Shown: one piece after another, positions 1-10,241 of the stretch
Layout: each line of letters begins with the position of its first letter
How positions within the stretch are numbered: the first letter of the stretch is position 1
Source: Bauldia sp.
Lineage (GTDB): Bacteria; Pseudomonadota; Alphaproteobacteria; Rhizobiales; Kaistiaceae
Reading direction: 5' to 3'
Assembly (NCBI GenBank): GCA_020442065.1
Contig: JAGRKZ010000037.1
Coordinates: forward strand, 1 to 32,684
Length of the DNA: 32,684 bases
Notes under the pieces: generated by a model
Told to the model about the DNA's origin: nothing
The model's database searches: none
What the model saw: only the letters and a program-made list of their open reading frames with translations
Program-made: the position numbers and the translations under genes

Positions 1-270
1 CGCTGCCACATCGCCTGCGAGGACACCTCGCACCAGGCGATCACCGCCACCAAGGACGGCAAGCGCCATTTCGAGGTGGTCGACAGCGAGTGCGTCGGCT
101 GCAATCTCTGCGTCAATGTCTGCCCGATCGAGGACTGCATCACCATGGTGCGGGTGACCGCCGAGACCGACCCGCATGGCGGGGCGCCGGCGCGCGGCTA
201 CCGCAACTGGACGCAGCACCCCAACAACCCGATGGCCAAGACCTCGAAGCTGGCCGAGCCGGCGGAGTAG
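1..270 (+). CDS. preA: NAD-dependent dihydropyrimidine dehydrogenase subunit PreA, C-terminal fragment
   Basis: The frame is open from base 1 to a TAG at 268-270, so this is the 3' end of a gene that starts left of the window. The visible 89 residues open with RCHIACEDTSHQAI and contain the cysteine cluster CVGCNLCVNVCP, a [4Fe-4S] ferredoxin motif. This arrangement is typical of the C-terminal ferredoxin part of PreA, which with PreT reduces uracil and thymine to dihydropyrimidines in the cytosol (reductive pyrimidine catabolism). The end, with NNPMAKTSKLAEPAE, has the usual short polar tail. The flavin-binding barrel is not in the window. The neighbouring pyrimidine salvage genes further right fit the theme but are not in the same transcription unit. 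Identification is by motif and family resemblance only. Confidence 0.85.
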   Translation, partial: RCHIACEDTSHQAITATKDGKRHFEVVDSECVGCNLCVNVCPIEDCITMVRVTAETDPHGGAPARGYRNWTQHPNNPMAKTSKLAEPAE

Positions 271-379
271 GGTCGCGATCAGTCCTCGAAGGGGGCAGCG
301 GAAACGAGGTCGTCCACGAATTCCTCCCGATCGAAGCCGCGATGCCCCTCACGGCACGTCAGAGCAGGTTCGATCGATG

Positions 380-1384
380 TCAGTCGGGCGCACTCAGTCG
401 GAGAATCTCCCCCTTGGGGCGGATTCGGAGCAACCACAGACTGTTATCGCCATAGGCCACGTTGGCTTCGGTATGAAGGTCGCTTTCGAAGGCCTTCCTC
501 AGCTCGACTGTTGCAGGGTCGATTTCAATGAGTCGGATAACAAGGCTCGCCAGCCACAGATGGCCGCCGCCGGTCGTTAGATCGACCATTCCCGGTCCCT
601 TTACTCCGACATCAAGTGACCCGGTCACGACTCCCGTCGCGCTGTCGATGCGGTTTACGATGCCGTCATTACGGCAGTGGACCCAGATCGAGCCCTCACC
701 GGCAGCGAGCGTGGACGGCCGATCGCAGATGGGAGTTGAGGCGACAACTGCGTTGGCGGCCGGGTCGATGCGGTAGATCTCGTTCCTTCCGGCCGCCCAG
801 ACCGAGCCGCCGTCAAAAGCGACGCCGGAACCGACGTCGGGCAGTTCGATTTGCGCCTGAACCTCGCCGGTCATGGCATCGAATCGGGTGACGACGCGCT
901 CGGCGTGCTCCGCGGTCACCATCCACAGCGAGCCCGCGCCAACGGCAATCGGACTCTGAACGCTGAGCAGGCTCGCCTTCATTTTGAGAGCGACGCGGTC
1001 GTTGGCAGCGTCAACCTTGAAGATCGTGTTCGATCCGGTATCGGCGATCCAGATGGCCCCCTCGCCAAACGCGAGAGGCCGAACAGGACCGAGCACGCCG
1101 GGCAGCTCGATGTTCGTCTGACCGTACGACTTGGGGTCGATGCGAACCAGGTTCGGATGAACTACGGTCCAGAGCGCATCGGAGGCGAACAGGAGCCGCG
1201 TATCGTAGTTCTCGAGGTGGCTATAGGTCACCTCGAAAGGAATGACCTTCTCCACAGCCAGGGCCGTCAGCGTCTCCGCAGCCGCCGACGTGCCGCCGAG
1301 CACCAATGTCAGCAGGAGAGAAGCTCCCAGAGCCCATGCTGGCCGGGCCTCGTTGACCCTACCGTCCAATAGTGACGCTGGCAT
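380..1384 (-). CDS. exported seven-repeat beta-propeller protein (virginiamycin B lyase/YVTN-like)
   Basis: Start chosen at the ATG at 1384: it is preceded by a GAGGGGAA ribosome site and gives a clean signal peptide (hydrophobic ALGASLLLTLVLGG, cleavage near TSAAAE at residue 37). Longer upstream starts would add a charged, unlike-protein extension. The mature part is a chain of about 45-residue repeats, each with a G-x-[LIV]-W core, seen seven times (about residues 67, 105, 147, 189, 227, 270, 310), several followed by RIDP. Seven repeats suggest a seven-bladed propeller like NHL/Vgb proteins. Catalytic residues of streptogramin lyase cannot be assigned, so an enzymatic role is not claimed; a periplasmic binding or scaffold role is equally possible. 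It stands alone on the minus strand, 109 bp from preA with which it converges. Product 334 aa. Confidence 0.75.
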   Translation of the reverse strand: MPASLLDGRVNEARPAWALGASLLLTLVLGGTSAAAETLTALAVEKVIPFEVTYSHLENYDTRLLFASDALWTVVHPNLVRIDPKSYGQTNIELPGVLGPVRPLAFGEGAIWIADTGSNTIFKVDAANDRVALKMKASLLSVQSPIAVGAGSLWMVTAEHAERVVTRFDAMTGEVQAQIELPDVGSGVAFDGGSVWAAGRNEIYRIDPAANAVVASTPICDRPSTLAAGEGSIWVHCRNDGIVNRIDSATGVVTGSLDVGVKGPGMVDLTTGGGHLWLASLVIRLIEIDPATVELRKAFESDLHTEANVAYGDNSLWLLRIRPKGEILRLSAPD

Positions 1385-1740
1385 TGCCCGGTTCCCCTCA
1401 TCGCAAAGATGGCCACTATTGACCCATCGCGACGGGACGTTCTCAACGGCACTAGAAAGGGTGTGAACCGACATCCGCCAGATGACCGGCTCCTCCCGCC
1501 AAGAGTGACGGCAACGACCGGCGTTGGCAAGCTCGCACCCGCCATGAACGGCGAGATCGACCGGGCCGGCAAAAATCGGCACTCCGGATCAGGCCAAGGG
1601 TTACCCCCGCCATCATCGGCTGGCGGCGAGAAAACCCCCGACTGAAACCGGCTCGTTGTCCCTTTGTGGCAGGGCAGGCCTGACAACGGACGGTCGCGAT
1701 CGTTCCGAAGGCGACGCGAGGGTGCCCCCCGCGCTCGCGA
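1385..1740. other. 356-bp intergenic spacer
   Basis: This lies between the start of the beta-propeller gene and the stop of the DUF3298/LprI gene, both on the minus strand, so it should hold the promoter of the former and the transcript end of the latter. Several frames are open but none has a ribosome site plus recognisable protein. A short stem, CCGCCA(N8)TGGCGG, lies near 1607-1626 without a T-run on either strand, so it is not a convincing terminator. No tRNA-like T-arm or riboswitch core was recognised. Confidence 0.4.
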
Positions 1741-2697
1741 TCACCCCGCCTGCAGCGCCTTGATCCGCTCGGTGTAGCTGGCGGAGAGGCAGTCCGCGTC
1801 GCTGCCGCAGGCGTTGCGATCCGTGATCCACGCCCGCTGTCCCGCCTTGATTGCGTCCCTGGCCGCATCGTCGCTCGCCCAGGACAGCGCCTGGGCATAG
1901 GTGTCGGCGAGGTTGCGGTCGAGGCGGGCCAAGGCCACGTCGCCGCAGATCGCCTTCTCGGTCGTCGTGCCGGCCTTGCTGCAGTCGAACGAGGCGACCG
2001 GCGTCCGCCAGTCCTGCCGCATCAGGCCCTTGAGGGCGGACAGCGGGATCTCCACCCGCTGGTCGCCGGCGGCATAGGCGGCGACCTGATAGGGCGGGAA
2101 GCGGATCACCAGCTTGTCGGGAAAGAGGAGGAAGGCCCCGAAGTTGCGCCAGGACGGGCCGGCGCCCGACTTGAGCCAATCCGGATCACTCATCGAGTCC
2201 GGGCCGGCGAACTGACGCTCGAGGTCGGCGATCGCGAGGGCACTGATCTTGTCGAGCGCCTTCGGCTTGAACACCTCCGGCAGATCGACCTGCCAGCCAT
2301 CGGGCATCATGAAATTGAAGGTCTCGATGCCGTGATTGGGGTGCGCGCCGCCGGTGAAGATGCTCTCATCGAAATCGAAGACCAGCATCCGGTCGTCGTT
2401 CCGCGGCACCTCGAAGGTGAGATAGAGGCTGTAGGTCCAGGGCGGCATCTCGCCGTTGTCATCCTTGAACGAGGCGAAGTCCTCGTCGGCCGTCGCTTCG
2501 AAATCGGCGACCATGCCGTTGGCCCAGGCGGCGAGCTGACTGTCGATCGCGGCCACCCCCGTCCTTGGATAGGCCACCTCGATGTCGACGGTGTCGGTCT
2601 TGCGCTCGATCTTGACCGTTTCGACCGGAACCTTGGCCGCGGCAGGCGCGACGAAGAGCGCCGCCGGGACCAGCAGCGCGGCAAGGAATGGCCTCAT
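1741..2697 (-). CDS. exported DUF3298 (RsiV-like) protein with C-terminal LprI/DUF1311 domain
   Basis: The ATG at 2697 has a GAGG ribosome site and starts a signal peptide (MRPFLAALLVPAALFVAPAAA). Product 318 aa. Residues about 35-225 resemble the DUF4163/DUF3298 pair found in the RsiV anti-sigma ectodomain, with the characteristic TGGAHPNHGIETFNF and FPPYQVAAYAAG stretches. Residues about 236-316 form an LprI-type domain with four cysteines (C239, C251, C297, C303) and AGQRAWITDRNAC. LprI domains occur in lysozyme-inhibitor-like envelope proteins, and RsiV ectodomains bind lysozyme, so a periplasmic role in envelope defence or lysozyme binding is a reasonable inference but untested. There is no transmembrane or sigma-binding segment, so it is not an anti-sigma factor itself. 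It starts 28 bp after the DUF2865 gene and is probably cotranscribed with it. Confidence 0.75.
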   Translation of the reverse strand: MRPFLAALLVPAALFVAPAAAKVPVETVKIERKTDTVDIEVAYPRTGVAAIDSQLAAWANGMVADFEATADEDFASFKDDNGEMPPWTYSLYLTFEVPRNDDRMLVFDFDESIFTGGAHPNHGIETFNFMMPDGWQVDLPEVFKPKALDKISALAIADLERQFAGPDSMSDPDWLKSGAGPSWRNFGAFLLFPDKLVIRFPPYQVAAYAAGDQRVEIPLSALKGLMRQDWRTPVASFDCSKAGTTTEKAICGDVALARLDRNLADTYAQALSWASDDAARDAIKAGQRAWITDRNACGSDADCLSASYTERIKALQAG

Positions 2698-2725
2698 GGC
2701 GGAACCTCGATATCGGTTTGCGGGC

Positions 2726-3850
2726 CTATTGCACCGTGGTCCGGCCGGGCATGTCCCGGCCAGCCTCGTCGGCATGGGCGCTGCCGATCAGGGTGAACAT
2801 CGGCCCGGTCTGCGGCGGATTGCGCAGGGCTTCGATCTTGATCGGCGGGGTGTAGTAGTAGTCGGGTCCGAGCTTGCGCACGTCGGCCGGCGCGGTGGCG
2901 GAGGCTACGACCTCGACCTCTTCCACTTCCTCCTCGACCACGACCGGCTCCACGACGAACCGGCCGGCGAGGTTGGCGAGAGTCTCGGGGTCCTGTCCGG
3001 CGGCGATGCGCGGCATCGGCGTCGGCAAGAGGGCCGGCGCCCGCGTCGGCGTCTGCTTGCCGCTGACGGTCTTTGACGCCGCCTCGCTCGCCCGGGCGAT
3101 GAAGGCTTCGCCCAGATAGGCGAGGCCGCGCTGGAGCTGGCCCTGGCAGGACGGGCTGAAGAAATGGCGATAGGCGAAGGCGGTGCCGAGGTTGGACAGC
3201 GGCTCGCCCCGCAACGAGACCGCGGTGTCCGACGGCGCGCCGTTCGAGTGGTAGTAGAGCTCGGCTCCGGCCCCCCCGTACATCGACTGGCACACCGCCT
3301 CGTCGATCTTGAAGCGCGACCGGCTGCTCGAATAGGCGATCGGGAAATAGTAGCCGTCGCAGGTTCGCACGCACAGCGTCCGGTACCCGGACGAAGCGTA
3401 TTCCGTGCCGCCGCCACCGGAGCTGGGCACGTCGCAGCCGTTGCGGCGCAGGATCGACCGAAGACGGTCGGCCTCATAGCGCGAATTGTTGGAGGCGAAA
3501 CTACCGCCGCCGCTCTTTGCGCGCGAGATGTCGCCCTGGAGCTTGTTGATGCGCGCATTGATCGCGCCGCAGTTCTTGCCCGGCTTGCCGAACAGCTTGC
3601 GGCAACCGGCCCGGCGCGCGTCGTTCTGGGCATCCGCGAGCTGACGCCGGAGACGGCCGAGGTCCGCAACGCTGCCGCCGCCACCCCCGCCGCCGCCGGA
3701 ATTGCGCAGCGCGCGCTGGTAGTCGGCGCGGACGGTGCTGCAGAACGCGGACTCCGCGGCCGCCTCGCCCGCCAGGCCGGCGAAGAACGCCAGGCTCAGC
3801 AGCACCAGCGGCGCCTTGCGGAAGCGATGGACGAATTGATCGAACGCCAT
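2726..3850 (-). CDS. exported DUF2865 protein
   Basis: Start set at the ATG at 3850, which begins a signal peptide (hydrophobic APLVLLSLAFFAGLAG, cleavage near EAAAES, residue 33); an upstream in-frame ATG would add 67 unlike-protein residues. Product 374 aa. After a coiled helical part with LGRLRRQLADAQNDARRAGC, residues about 156-205 carry the DUF2865 hallmark: CVRTCDGYYFPI, then C187 and AELYYHSNG. Cysteines at 37, 83, 94, 139, 160, 164 and 187 suggest disulfides. A run of eight glycines (52-59) and a later GGGG make flexible linkers. The C-terminal part is Pro/Glu/Val-rich and low complexity. DUF2865 proteins are common in Hyphomicrobiales and have no established function. Likely the first gene of a two-gene unit with the DUF3298/LprI gene. 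Confidence 0.8.
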   Translation of the reverse strand: MAFDQFVHRFRKAPLVLLSLAFFAGLAGEAAAESAFCSTVRADYQRALRNSGGGGGGGGSVADLGRLRRQLADAQNDARRAGCRKLFGKPGKNCGAINARINKLQGDISRAKSGGGSFASNNSRYEADRLRSILRRNGCDVPSSGGGGTEYASSGYRTLCVRTCDGYYFPIAYSSSRSRFKIDEAVCQSMYGGAGAELYYHSNGAPSDTAVSLRGEPLSNLGTAFAYRHFFSPSCQGQLQRGLAYLGEAFIARASEAASKTVSGKQTPTRAPALLPTPMPRIAAGQDPETLANLAGRFVVEPVVVEEEVEEVEVVASATAPADVRKLGPDYYYTPPIKIEALRNPPQTGPMFTLIGSAHADEAGRDMPGRTTVQ

Positions 3851-4125
3851 GCGACTACGCTCTTCGCGGGACCTTGACGAAACCCTGGCCCTTGGCGACC
3901 AGCCCATACCAGACTCCGGTTTCGCCGTCGTTACCCCCTTGCGACATATTTTTGGGGATTCCGCGACCGATTTGAAGCCACTCGAAGCATTCATGGTGAC
4001 AATTTCGCGACCTGTTGCGCCCGCGCCGCGCACGGCTTCCGCATGGTCCATGTCCGCACACGCACGTCAGTGATCGACGTCACAGACACCGGCGGCGGCA
4101 AACACCCGCGGTCCGGGCATTTCGC

Positions 4126-4722
4126 TCAGCCGAGGCCATAGAGCTTGACGTGCCACAGCAGGATGACGGTCTTGGCGTCGGCGATCTCGCCCGAGCGGAC
4201 CATGCCGAGGGCCTGATCGAGAGTCGGCTCCAGGACCTCGATGTCCTCGCCTTCCTCGGGTTTTCCGCCCCCGGCGAAGACGCGATCGGCGGGCGCGTAG
4301 CGCGCGGTGAAGAAGGCGAGGCGCTCGCTGACGCTGCCGGGGCTCATGTAGATGTCGTGGACGCGCCGGATGTCGCCGAGGCGGTAGCCGAGTTCCTCCT
4401 CCGCCTCGCGGCGGATCGCCGCCTCGGGCTCGAGATCGTCGAGGAGCCCGGCGCAGGCCTCGACCAGCCACCCCTGCCCGCCTTTGGAGTTCATCCACAC
4501 CGGCATGCGGAACTGCCGCACCAGCAGCACGGTTCCGCGCTCGGGATCGTAGGGCAGCAGGCAAGCGCCGTTGCCGCGGTCATAGACCTGCCGGATCTGG
4601 GTCTCGTGACCGCCGTCGCGGCGACGATAGTCGATGGTGTACTTGGTCAGCTTCGCCCAGTCGTCGGCGAGCACTTTCGCTTCCAGGATGCGCACGGGCG
4701 CATCGTCGCCAGTCTCGGTCAT
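4126..4722 (-). CDS. nudK: Nudix hydrolase, NudK (GDP-mannose pyrophosphatase) family
   Basis: The 198-aa product is close in length to E. coli NudK (191 aa). The Nudix box lies at residues 92-113 with GLLDDLEPEAAIRREAEEEL followed by GY; the REAEEELGY half carries the metal-binding glutamates, and the one-residue-short first half matches NudK rather than the textbook spacing. MSPGSVSERLAFFTA right after the box is also NudK-like. NudK hydrolyses GDP-mannose and related nucleoside diphosphate sugars in the cytosol. The ATG at 4722 is chosen; an in-frame GTG at 4764 would overlap the end of glk and adds a weak extension. It begins 29 bp downstream of glk and is the last gene of the long minus-strand run. 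Exact substrate is not provable from sequence; ADP-ribose is an alternative. Confidence 0.8.
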   Translation of the reverse strand: MTETGDDAPVRILEAKVLADDWAKLTKYTIDYRRRDGGHETQIRQVYDRGNGACLLPYDPERGTVLLVRQFRMPVWMNSKGGQGWLVEACAGLLDDLEPEAAIRREAEEELGYRLGDIRRVHDIYMSPGSVSERLAFFTARYAPADRVFAGGGKPEEGEDIEVLEPTLDQALGMVRSGEIADAKTVILLWHVKLYGLG

Positions 4723-4751
4723 CGCGATTCCGCTTGTATGAGATCGGGAGG

Positions 4752-5771
4752 TCAGGCCTGCCACATCCTGCCTTCGAGCGCGACGCCGAAACGGCGCGGA
4801 TCGGCGGCGAATGCAGCAATTCCGGCGAGTGCCGGATCGGGTCTGGCGATGATCGCCGTCATCACACCTTCGAGCAGGTGACGGTGCGGATCCTTGGCGA
4901 CGAAGGCCTCGCGAAAGGCGCCGGACTTCAGCGCCGGCGCGATCTTGGCCGAAATCCCGCCGGCGAGATAGACGCCGCCGGTGGCGACGAACACCAGCGC
5001 GAGGTTCCCGGCAAGGCGCCCGAGATGGGTGACGAAGAAGTCGAGCGCGGCCACCGCCACGGGATCATCGCCGGCAAGCCCCGCGGCGGTGACCTCGGCG
5101 GGCGTGCGAATCGGCGCCGGCCGCTCCTCGAGCGAGGCGATGCCGCGATAGACGCGCATCAGGCCCGGCCCGCACAGCAGCGTTTCGGCGCTGATCCGGC
5201 CGAAGGACATCTCGAAATGCGGCCAGAGCGCAAAGTCACGCTCGCTGACCGGCCCAAGATCGACATGCCCACCCTCGCCCGGCACCGGAATCCAGGTGCC
5301 GCGGGCATGGATCAGGGCGCCGGCGCCGAGCCCTGTGCCGGGTCCGACCACGACGCGCGGCCGCTCCGGCGCCGACCGGCCGGTTCCGATCGGATCGATG
5401 TCGCCGGGTCCGAGGTCGGGCAGACCGAGCGACAGCGCCTCGAAATCGTTGAGCAGGATCACGCTCGACAGGCCGAAGCGCGAGATCAGACGCGACGGCT
5501 CGAAAATCCAGTCGCAGTTGGTGAGCTTGATCTGGTTGCCGGCAATCGGCCCCGCCAGCGCCAGGATCGCCGTCTTCGGCCGGAGCGCGGTGCGGGCGAG
5601 CACCGCCGCCTCGATTCCCGCTTCGACCGTGGGGTAGTCGTTGGTGTGGACGTCCGGAAAGCGCTCCCACTCGGCATTCGGCTCGGAAACCAGGGCAAAG
5701 CGCGCGTTGGTTCCGCCGATATCGCCGATCAGCACCGGAAACCGGATGTCAGCCGCCGCCTTGTCCATCAT
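4752..5771 (-). CDS. glk: glucokinase (bacterial Glk group)
   Basis: The 339-aa product has the ATP-binding [12 protein letters not shown] at residues 16-27, catalytic aspartate in LLNDFEAL (D109), [10 protein letters not shown] from 143 and the sugar-contacting EGGHVDLGP from 166, all in the spacing of cytosolic group-A glucokinases that phosphorylate glucose with ATP to glucose-6-phosphate. The gene starts ATGATG, and the first ATG overlaps the TGA of mgsA by four bases, a classic sign of translational coupling. It carries no CXCGXXGCXE zinc motif, so it is not a ROK-family kinase. Coupling to mgsA and, further upstream, a nucleoside importer is the notable context. Confidence 0.93.
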   Translation of the reverse strand: MMDKAAADIRFPVLIGDIGGTNARFALVSEPNAEWERFPDVHTNDYPTVEAGIEAAVLARTALRPKTAILALAGPIAGNQIKLTNCDWIFEPSRLISRFGLSSVILLNDFEALSLGLPDLGPGDIDPIGTGRSAPERPRVVVGPGTGLGAGALIHARGTWIPVPGEGGHVDLGPVSERDFALWPHFEMSFGRISAETLLCGPGLMRVYRGIASLEERPAPIRTPAEVTAAGLAGDDPVAVAALDFFVTHLGRLAGNLALVFVATGGVYLAGGISAKIAPALKSGAFREAFVAKDPHRHLLEGVMTAIIARPDPALAGIAAFAADPRRFGVALEGRMWQA

Positions 5772-6181
5772 TCCCCCGATCCGCTGCCCTCGCCGCTGCG
5801 GCCGAGGGCTGGCGCGGCGATGAGCAGTCCCGCCGTCCGCGCGTTGAGCGCCAGCGGGATATCGTAGAGAACCGCCAGCCGCGTCAATGCCTTGACATCG
5901 ACATCGTGCGGCATCGGGGTCAGTGGGTCGATGAAGAAGATGAGGCCGCCGATCCGGCCCTCGGCGATCATCGCGCCGATCTGCTGGTCGCCGCCGAGCG
6001 GCCCGCTCTTGAGGACGGTGACGTTCAGCCCGGGCACCGCCGCGTTGATCCGCCCGCCCGTGGTGCCGGTGGCAAAGAGGTCGAACTCGGCCAGCCGGTC
6101 GCGGTGCCGCGCGGCAAAACCGACGAGATCATCCTTCTTCTCGTCATGCGCCACCAGCGCCAACGCCTCGCGCACGGCCAT
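5768..6181 (-). CDS. mgsA: methylglyoxal synthase
   Basis: The 137-aa product contains the full set of MgsA motifs: [10 protein letters not shown] (H12, D13), [24 protein letters not shown] (catalytic-type D65) and [18 protein letters not shown] (H92, D95). MgsA converts dihydroxyacetone phosphate to methylglyoxal plus phosphate, bypassing lower glycolysis when sugar phosphates accumulate. It lies 12 bp after the permease gene and overlaps glk by four bases, so it sits inside the importer operon. The short Gly/Ser-rich tail ([11 protein letters not shown]) is beyond the conserved fold. In this setting it may act as a relief valve when nucleoside-derived pentose is converted to triose phosphate; that is inference from position. 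Confidence 0.93.
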   Translation of the reverse strand: MAVREALALVAHDEKKDDLVGFAARHRDRLAEFDLFATGTTGGRINAAVPGLNVTVLKSGPLGGDQQIGAMIAEGRIGGLIFFIDPLTPMPHDVDVKALTRLAVLYDIPLALNARTAGLLIAAPALGRSGEGSGSGE

Positions 6182-6193
6182 TCGCGTCCCGTC

Positions 6194-7468
6194 CTATTCC
6201 TTGATGTAGGGCTTGCCGTCAGCGGCCGGAGCGCGGGCGCGGCCGATCAGTCCGGCGACGAGGATGATGGTCGCGATATAGGGCGCCATCGCCAGGAACT
6301 CCGACGGGATCGGCGTCTGGAGGATGGCGAGCTTCTGCTGGAGCGAATCGGCAAATCCGAAGACCAGCGCGGCCATCAGCGCGCCGACCGGATGCCAGCG
6401 CCCGAAGATCATCGCGGCAAGGCCGATGAAGCCGCGGCCGCCGGTCATGCCCTCGTCGAAGCGCCCGACCGAGCCGAGGGTGAACCACGCCCCGCCGAAA
6501 CCGGCGACCATGCCGGCGATGGTGACGTTGATGTAGCGCACCCGGTAGACGTTGATGCCGAGCGTGTCGGCGGCCTCGGGGTGTTCGCCGACGGCGCGCG
6601 CCCGGAGGCCGGCACGGGTGTGAAAGAGGTAGTAGGTGGCGATGATCACCATGATCACCGCGCCATAGACGAAGAGGTTCTGGCGGAACAGCACCGGACC
6701 GAGCACCGGGATGTCGGACAGAAACGGGATTGCCCAGGCCCGAAACACCGGCGCGTTGTTGAGCTCGCGATACTCCGTCAACACCTGGCTGGAGAGGTAG
6801 GAGGTCATGCCGAGCACGAACAGATTGATCGCCACGCCGGCGATGATCTGGTCGACCCGGTAGGTGATCACCAGCGCGCCGAGAATGAAGCCGAACAGTC
6901 CGCCGACCAGCATCGCTCCGGCGATGCCGATCACCCCGCCGGCGAGCGAGCCGACCACGGCGCCGGTGAAGGCGCCGGCGAGGAGCATGCCCTCGATGCC
7001 GATATTGACCACCGCCACCCGCTCCGAGAGCACGCCGGCGAGCCCGCCGAGGGCGATCGGCACGGCGCGGACGACGGTCGATTCGAGCATGCCGGTGAGC
7101 GAGAAGGACTTGCCGTCCGCGGCCCAGACCAGGAACGCGGCCACCGCCAGCAGGAGGCCGATGCCGAGGAACAGGCTCGACCAGCGCGCGCCGCCACGGA
7201 GGAACTGACGCACGCCGAAGAAGGCGAGGATGCCGGCAACGACATAGATGAACGGCGCCGCGGGCACCACGAGATTGGGCAGCGGGACCGCGTCGCGCGG
7301 CAGCGTCAGGCGGAAGGTGGCGCTGCCGGTGACCCCGGTCCCGAACACGACGGCGATGAACACGGCGAGTCCGAGCAGCAGCCAGGCCGTGACCAGCCTC
7401 TGTCGCCGGGCGGCGCGGTCGAGCGCCGGATGGGCGCCGGCGGACGATGCCGATTCGATCGCCGCCAT
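6194..7468 (-). CDS. nucleoside/BMP-type ABC transporter, inner-membrane permease 2 (NupQ/YufQ-like)
   Basis: The ATG at 7468 follows the stop of the first permease gene by two bases; the frame is open further upstream but that part is only the antisense-like shadow of the preceding gene. Product 424 aa, strongly hydrophobic, with an N-terminal extension carrying two to three membrane segments before the conserved core. The core begins about residue 120 with VNIGIEGMLLAGAF, the family hallmark of BPD_transp_2 permeases, and ends with GRWHPVGALMAALVFG. Such permeases pair with an NupP-like partner, a double ATPase and a BMP-family binding protein to import nucleosides. The substrate assignment rests on the adjacent cdd-punA-deoA genes. 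Confidence 0.88.
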   Translation of the reverse strand: MAAIESASSAGAHPALDRAARRQRLVTAWLLLGLAVFIAVVFGTGVTGSATFRLTLPRDAVPLPNLVVPAAPFIYVVAGILAFFGVRQFLRGGARWSSLFLGIGLLLAVAAFLVWAADGKSFSLTGMLESTVVRAVPIALGGLAGVLSERVAVVNIGIEGMLLAGAFTGAVVGSLAGGVIGIAGAMLVGGLFGFILGALVITYRVDQIIAGVAINLFVLGMTSYLSSQVLTEYRELNNAPVFRAWAIPFLSDIPVLGPVLFRQNLFVYGAVIMVIIATYYLFHTRAGLRARAVGEHPEAADTLGINVYRVRYINVTIAGMVAGFGGAWFTLGSVGRFDEGMTGGRGFIGLAAMIFGRWHPVGALMAALVFGFADSLQQKLAILQTPIPSEFLAMAPYIATIILVAGLIGRARAPAADGKPYIKE

Positions 7469-7470
7469 CG

Positions 7471-8621
7471 TCAGCGCGCTCCGGAGCGGGCGCCGCTGCC
7501 GGCGCGGAACGCCCATGGCACGATCGTACGCACCAGCATCGGCGCGGCGATGAAGACGATGATCAGCGCCTGGATGATGGCAATCAGGTCGATGCTGACG
7601 CCGGCCGCCACCTGCATCTGCCGGCCGCCGGCCTGCAGCGCGCCGAACAGGAGGCCGGCAAGCAGCACGCCGACCGGATGGGAGCGACCGAGCAGGGCCA
7701 CGGCGATGGCGTCGAAGCCGATGCCGGCGGAGAAATTGGGCGAGGCACGGCCGAGGACGCCGAGCACTTGGTTGGCGCCGGCAAGCCCGGCGAGGGCGCC
7801 GGCACAGGCCATCACCAGAACGATGATCCAGCCCGAGCGCATGCCGGCATAGCGGGCCGCTTCCGGATTGGCGCCGCTCGCCCGGAACTCGAAGCCGATG
7901 GTGCTGCGAAACAGGACCCAATAGACCACCGCCACCGCGAGCAGCGCGATCAGGAAGCCGAGGTGCAGGCGGTAGGAGGGATCGAGCGCGGCCAGAAGCT
8001 TCGGCAGCTGGGCGCTCTCCAGCACCGACTCCGAAATCGGGTCCGAACGGCCCTCCTTCTGGATCGGCGGGTTGCGCAGGAGATAGTCGGTGAGCCGGAA
8101 GGCGATGAAATTGAGCATGATGGTGGTGATCACCTCATGCGCACCGGTCGCGGCCTTGAGCCAGCCGGCGATCGAGGCCCAGAGCGCACCGGCGACCATG
8201 CCGGCAAGCAACGCCAGCGGGATATGAATGATTGCCGGCAGGCCCTTCAACATGAAGCCCACGGCGACCGCAGCGATACCGCCGAGGATGAGCTGGCCCT
8301 CGGCGCCGATGTTGAAGAGGCCGGCGCGAAAGCCGAGCGCGAGACCGAGACCGCAAAGGATCAGCGGTGTCGCCGCCGTCAGCGTCTCCGACAGCGCCGA
8401 GAGCGAGCCCAGCGAGCCGGTGAAAAGCGCCACGAAAGAGCGGCCGATGGTCTCGAAACCGACGCCGGTCGCGAGCATGGTCAGCGCACCGAGGATCAGC
8501 GCGATCACCACCGACAGGATCGGCACCAGCACGATGTCCTGGACATCGAAGCGGCGAACCACGACGCGCTTGAGGATCTCGTCGCCCAGGCCGGCGCCTG
8601 CGGGCTTCTCGTCGGGGCCGC

Positions 8622-8625
<4 letters not shown>
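7471..8625 (-). CDS. nucleoside/BMP-type ABC transporter, inner-membrane permease 1 (NupP/YufP-like)
   Basis: Product 384 aa, about eight to ten hydrophobic segments. The family hallmark FRAGLFNIGAEGQLILGG lies about residues 105-122, and GRSHPVGVLLAGLLFGALQ near the C-terminus matches the same element in its partner permease. The start ATG at 8625 overlaps the TGA of the ATPase gene (ATGA), indicating coupled translation. Length and topology fit the YufP/BmpC type of the BPD_transp_2 family. It forms the heterodimeric channel with the next gene. Ribose or another sugar is a theoretical alternative substrate, but the BMP-family binding protein and the salvage genes favour nucleosides. Confidence 0.88.
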
Positions 8626-10127
<1,502 letters not shown>

Positions 10128-10188
10128 CTGGTCCGCCCCGCGACCGCCCGCCGTTAGTCTAGGCGGCCGGCACGCTGCTTCTCAAGAT

Positions 10189-10218
10189 GCTCCGCCACAC
10201 CGGTCGGCGCGGCGGAGC
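10189..10218. other. intercistronic stem-loop between binding-protein and ATPase genes
   Basis: Perfect 8-bp inverted repeat GCTCCGCC / GGCGGAGC with a 14-nt loop in the 114-bp spacer between the stop of the BMP gene (10242) and the start of the ATPase gene (10127). There is no T-run after it in the direction of transcription (minus strand). Such stems after a binding-protein gene commonly protect the upstream transcript from 3' decay, letting the periplasmic protein be made in excess of the membrane subunits. That role here is inference. Confidence 0.45.
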
Positions 10219-10241
10219 CAGTGGCGTTCCGACAGGTCGGG

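Noticed and set aside
1600-1630. Possible terminator or RNA element in the 1385-1740 spacer
   Set aside because: Only a 6-bp stem without a T-run; no conserved RNA motif recognised.
5906-7852. 648-codon open frame on the plus strand opposite mgsA and the permease
   Set aside because: Asp/Arg/Gly/His-rich, no family resemblance, and it is exactly antisense to well-supported genes; such frames are common in GC-rich DNA.
7469-7921. Upstream extension of the second permease frame by about 150 codons
   Set aside because: It overlaps the coding end of the first permease and reads as Arg/Pro-rich shadow; the ATG at 7468 follows the previous stop by two bases.
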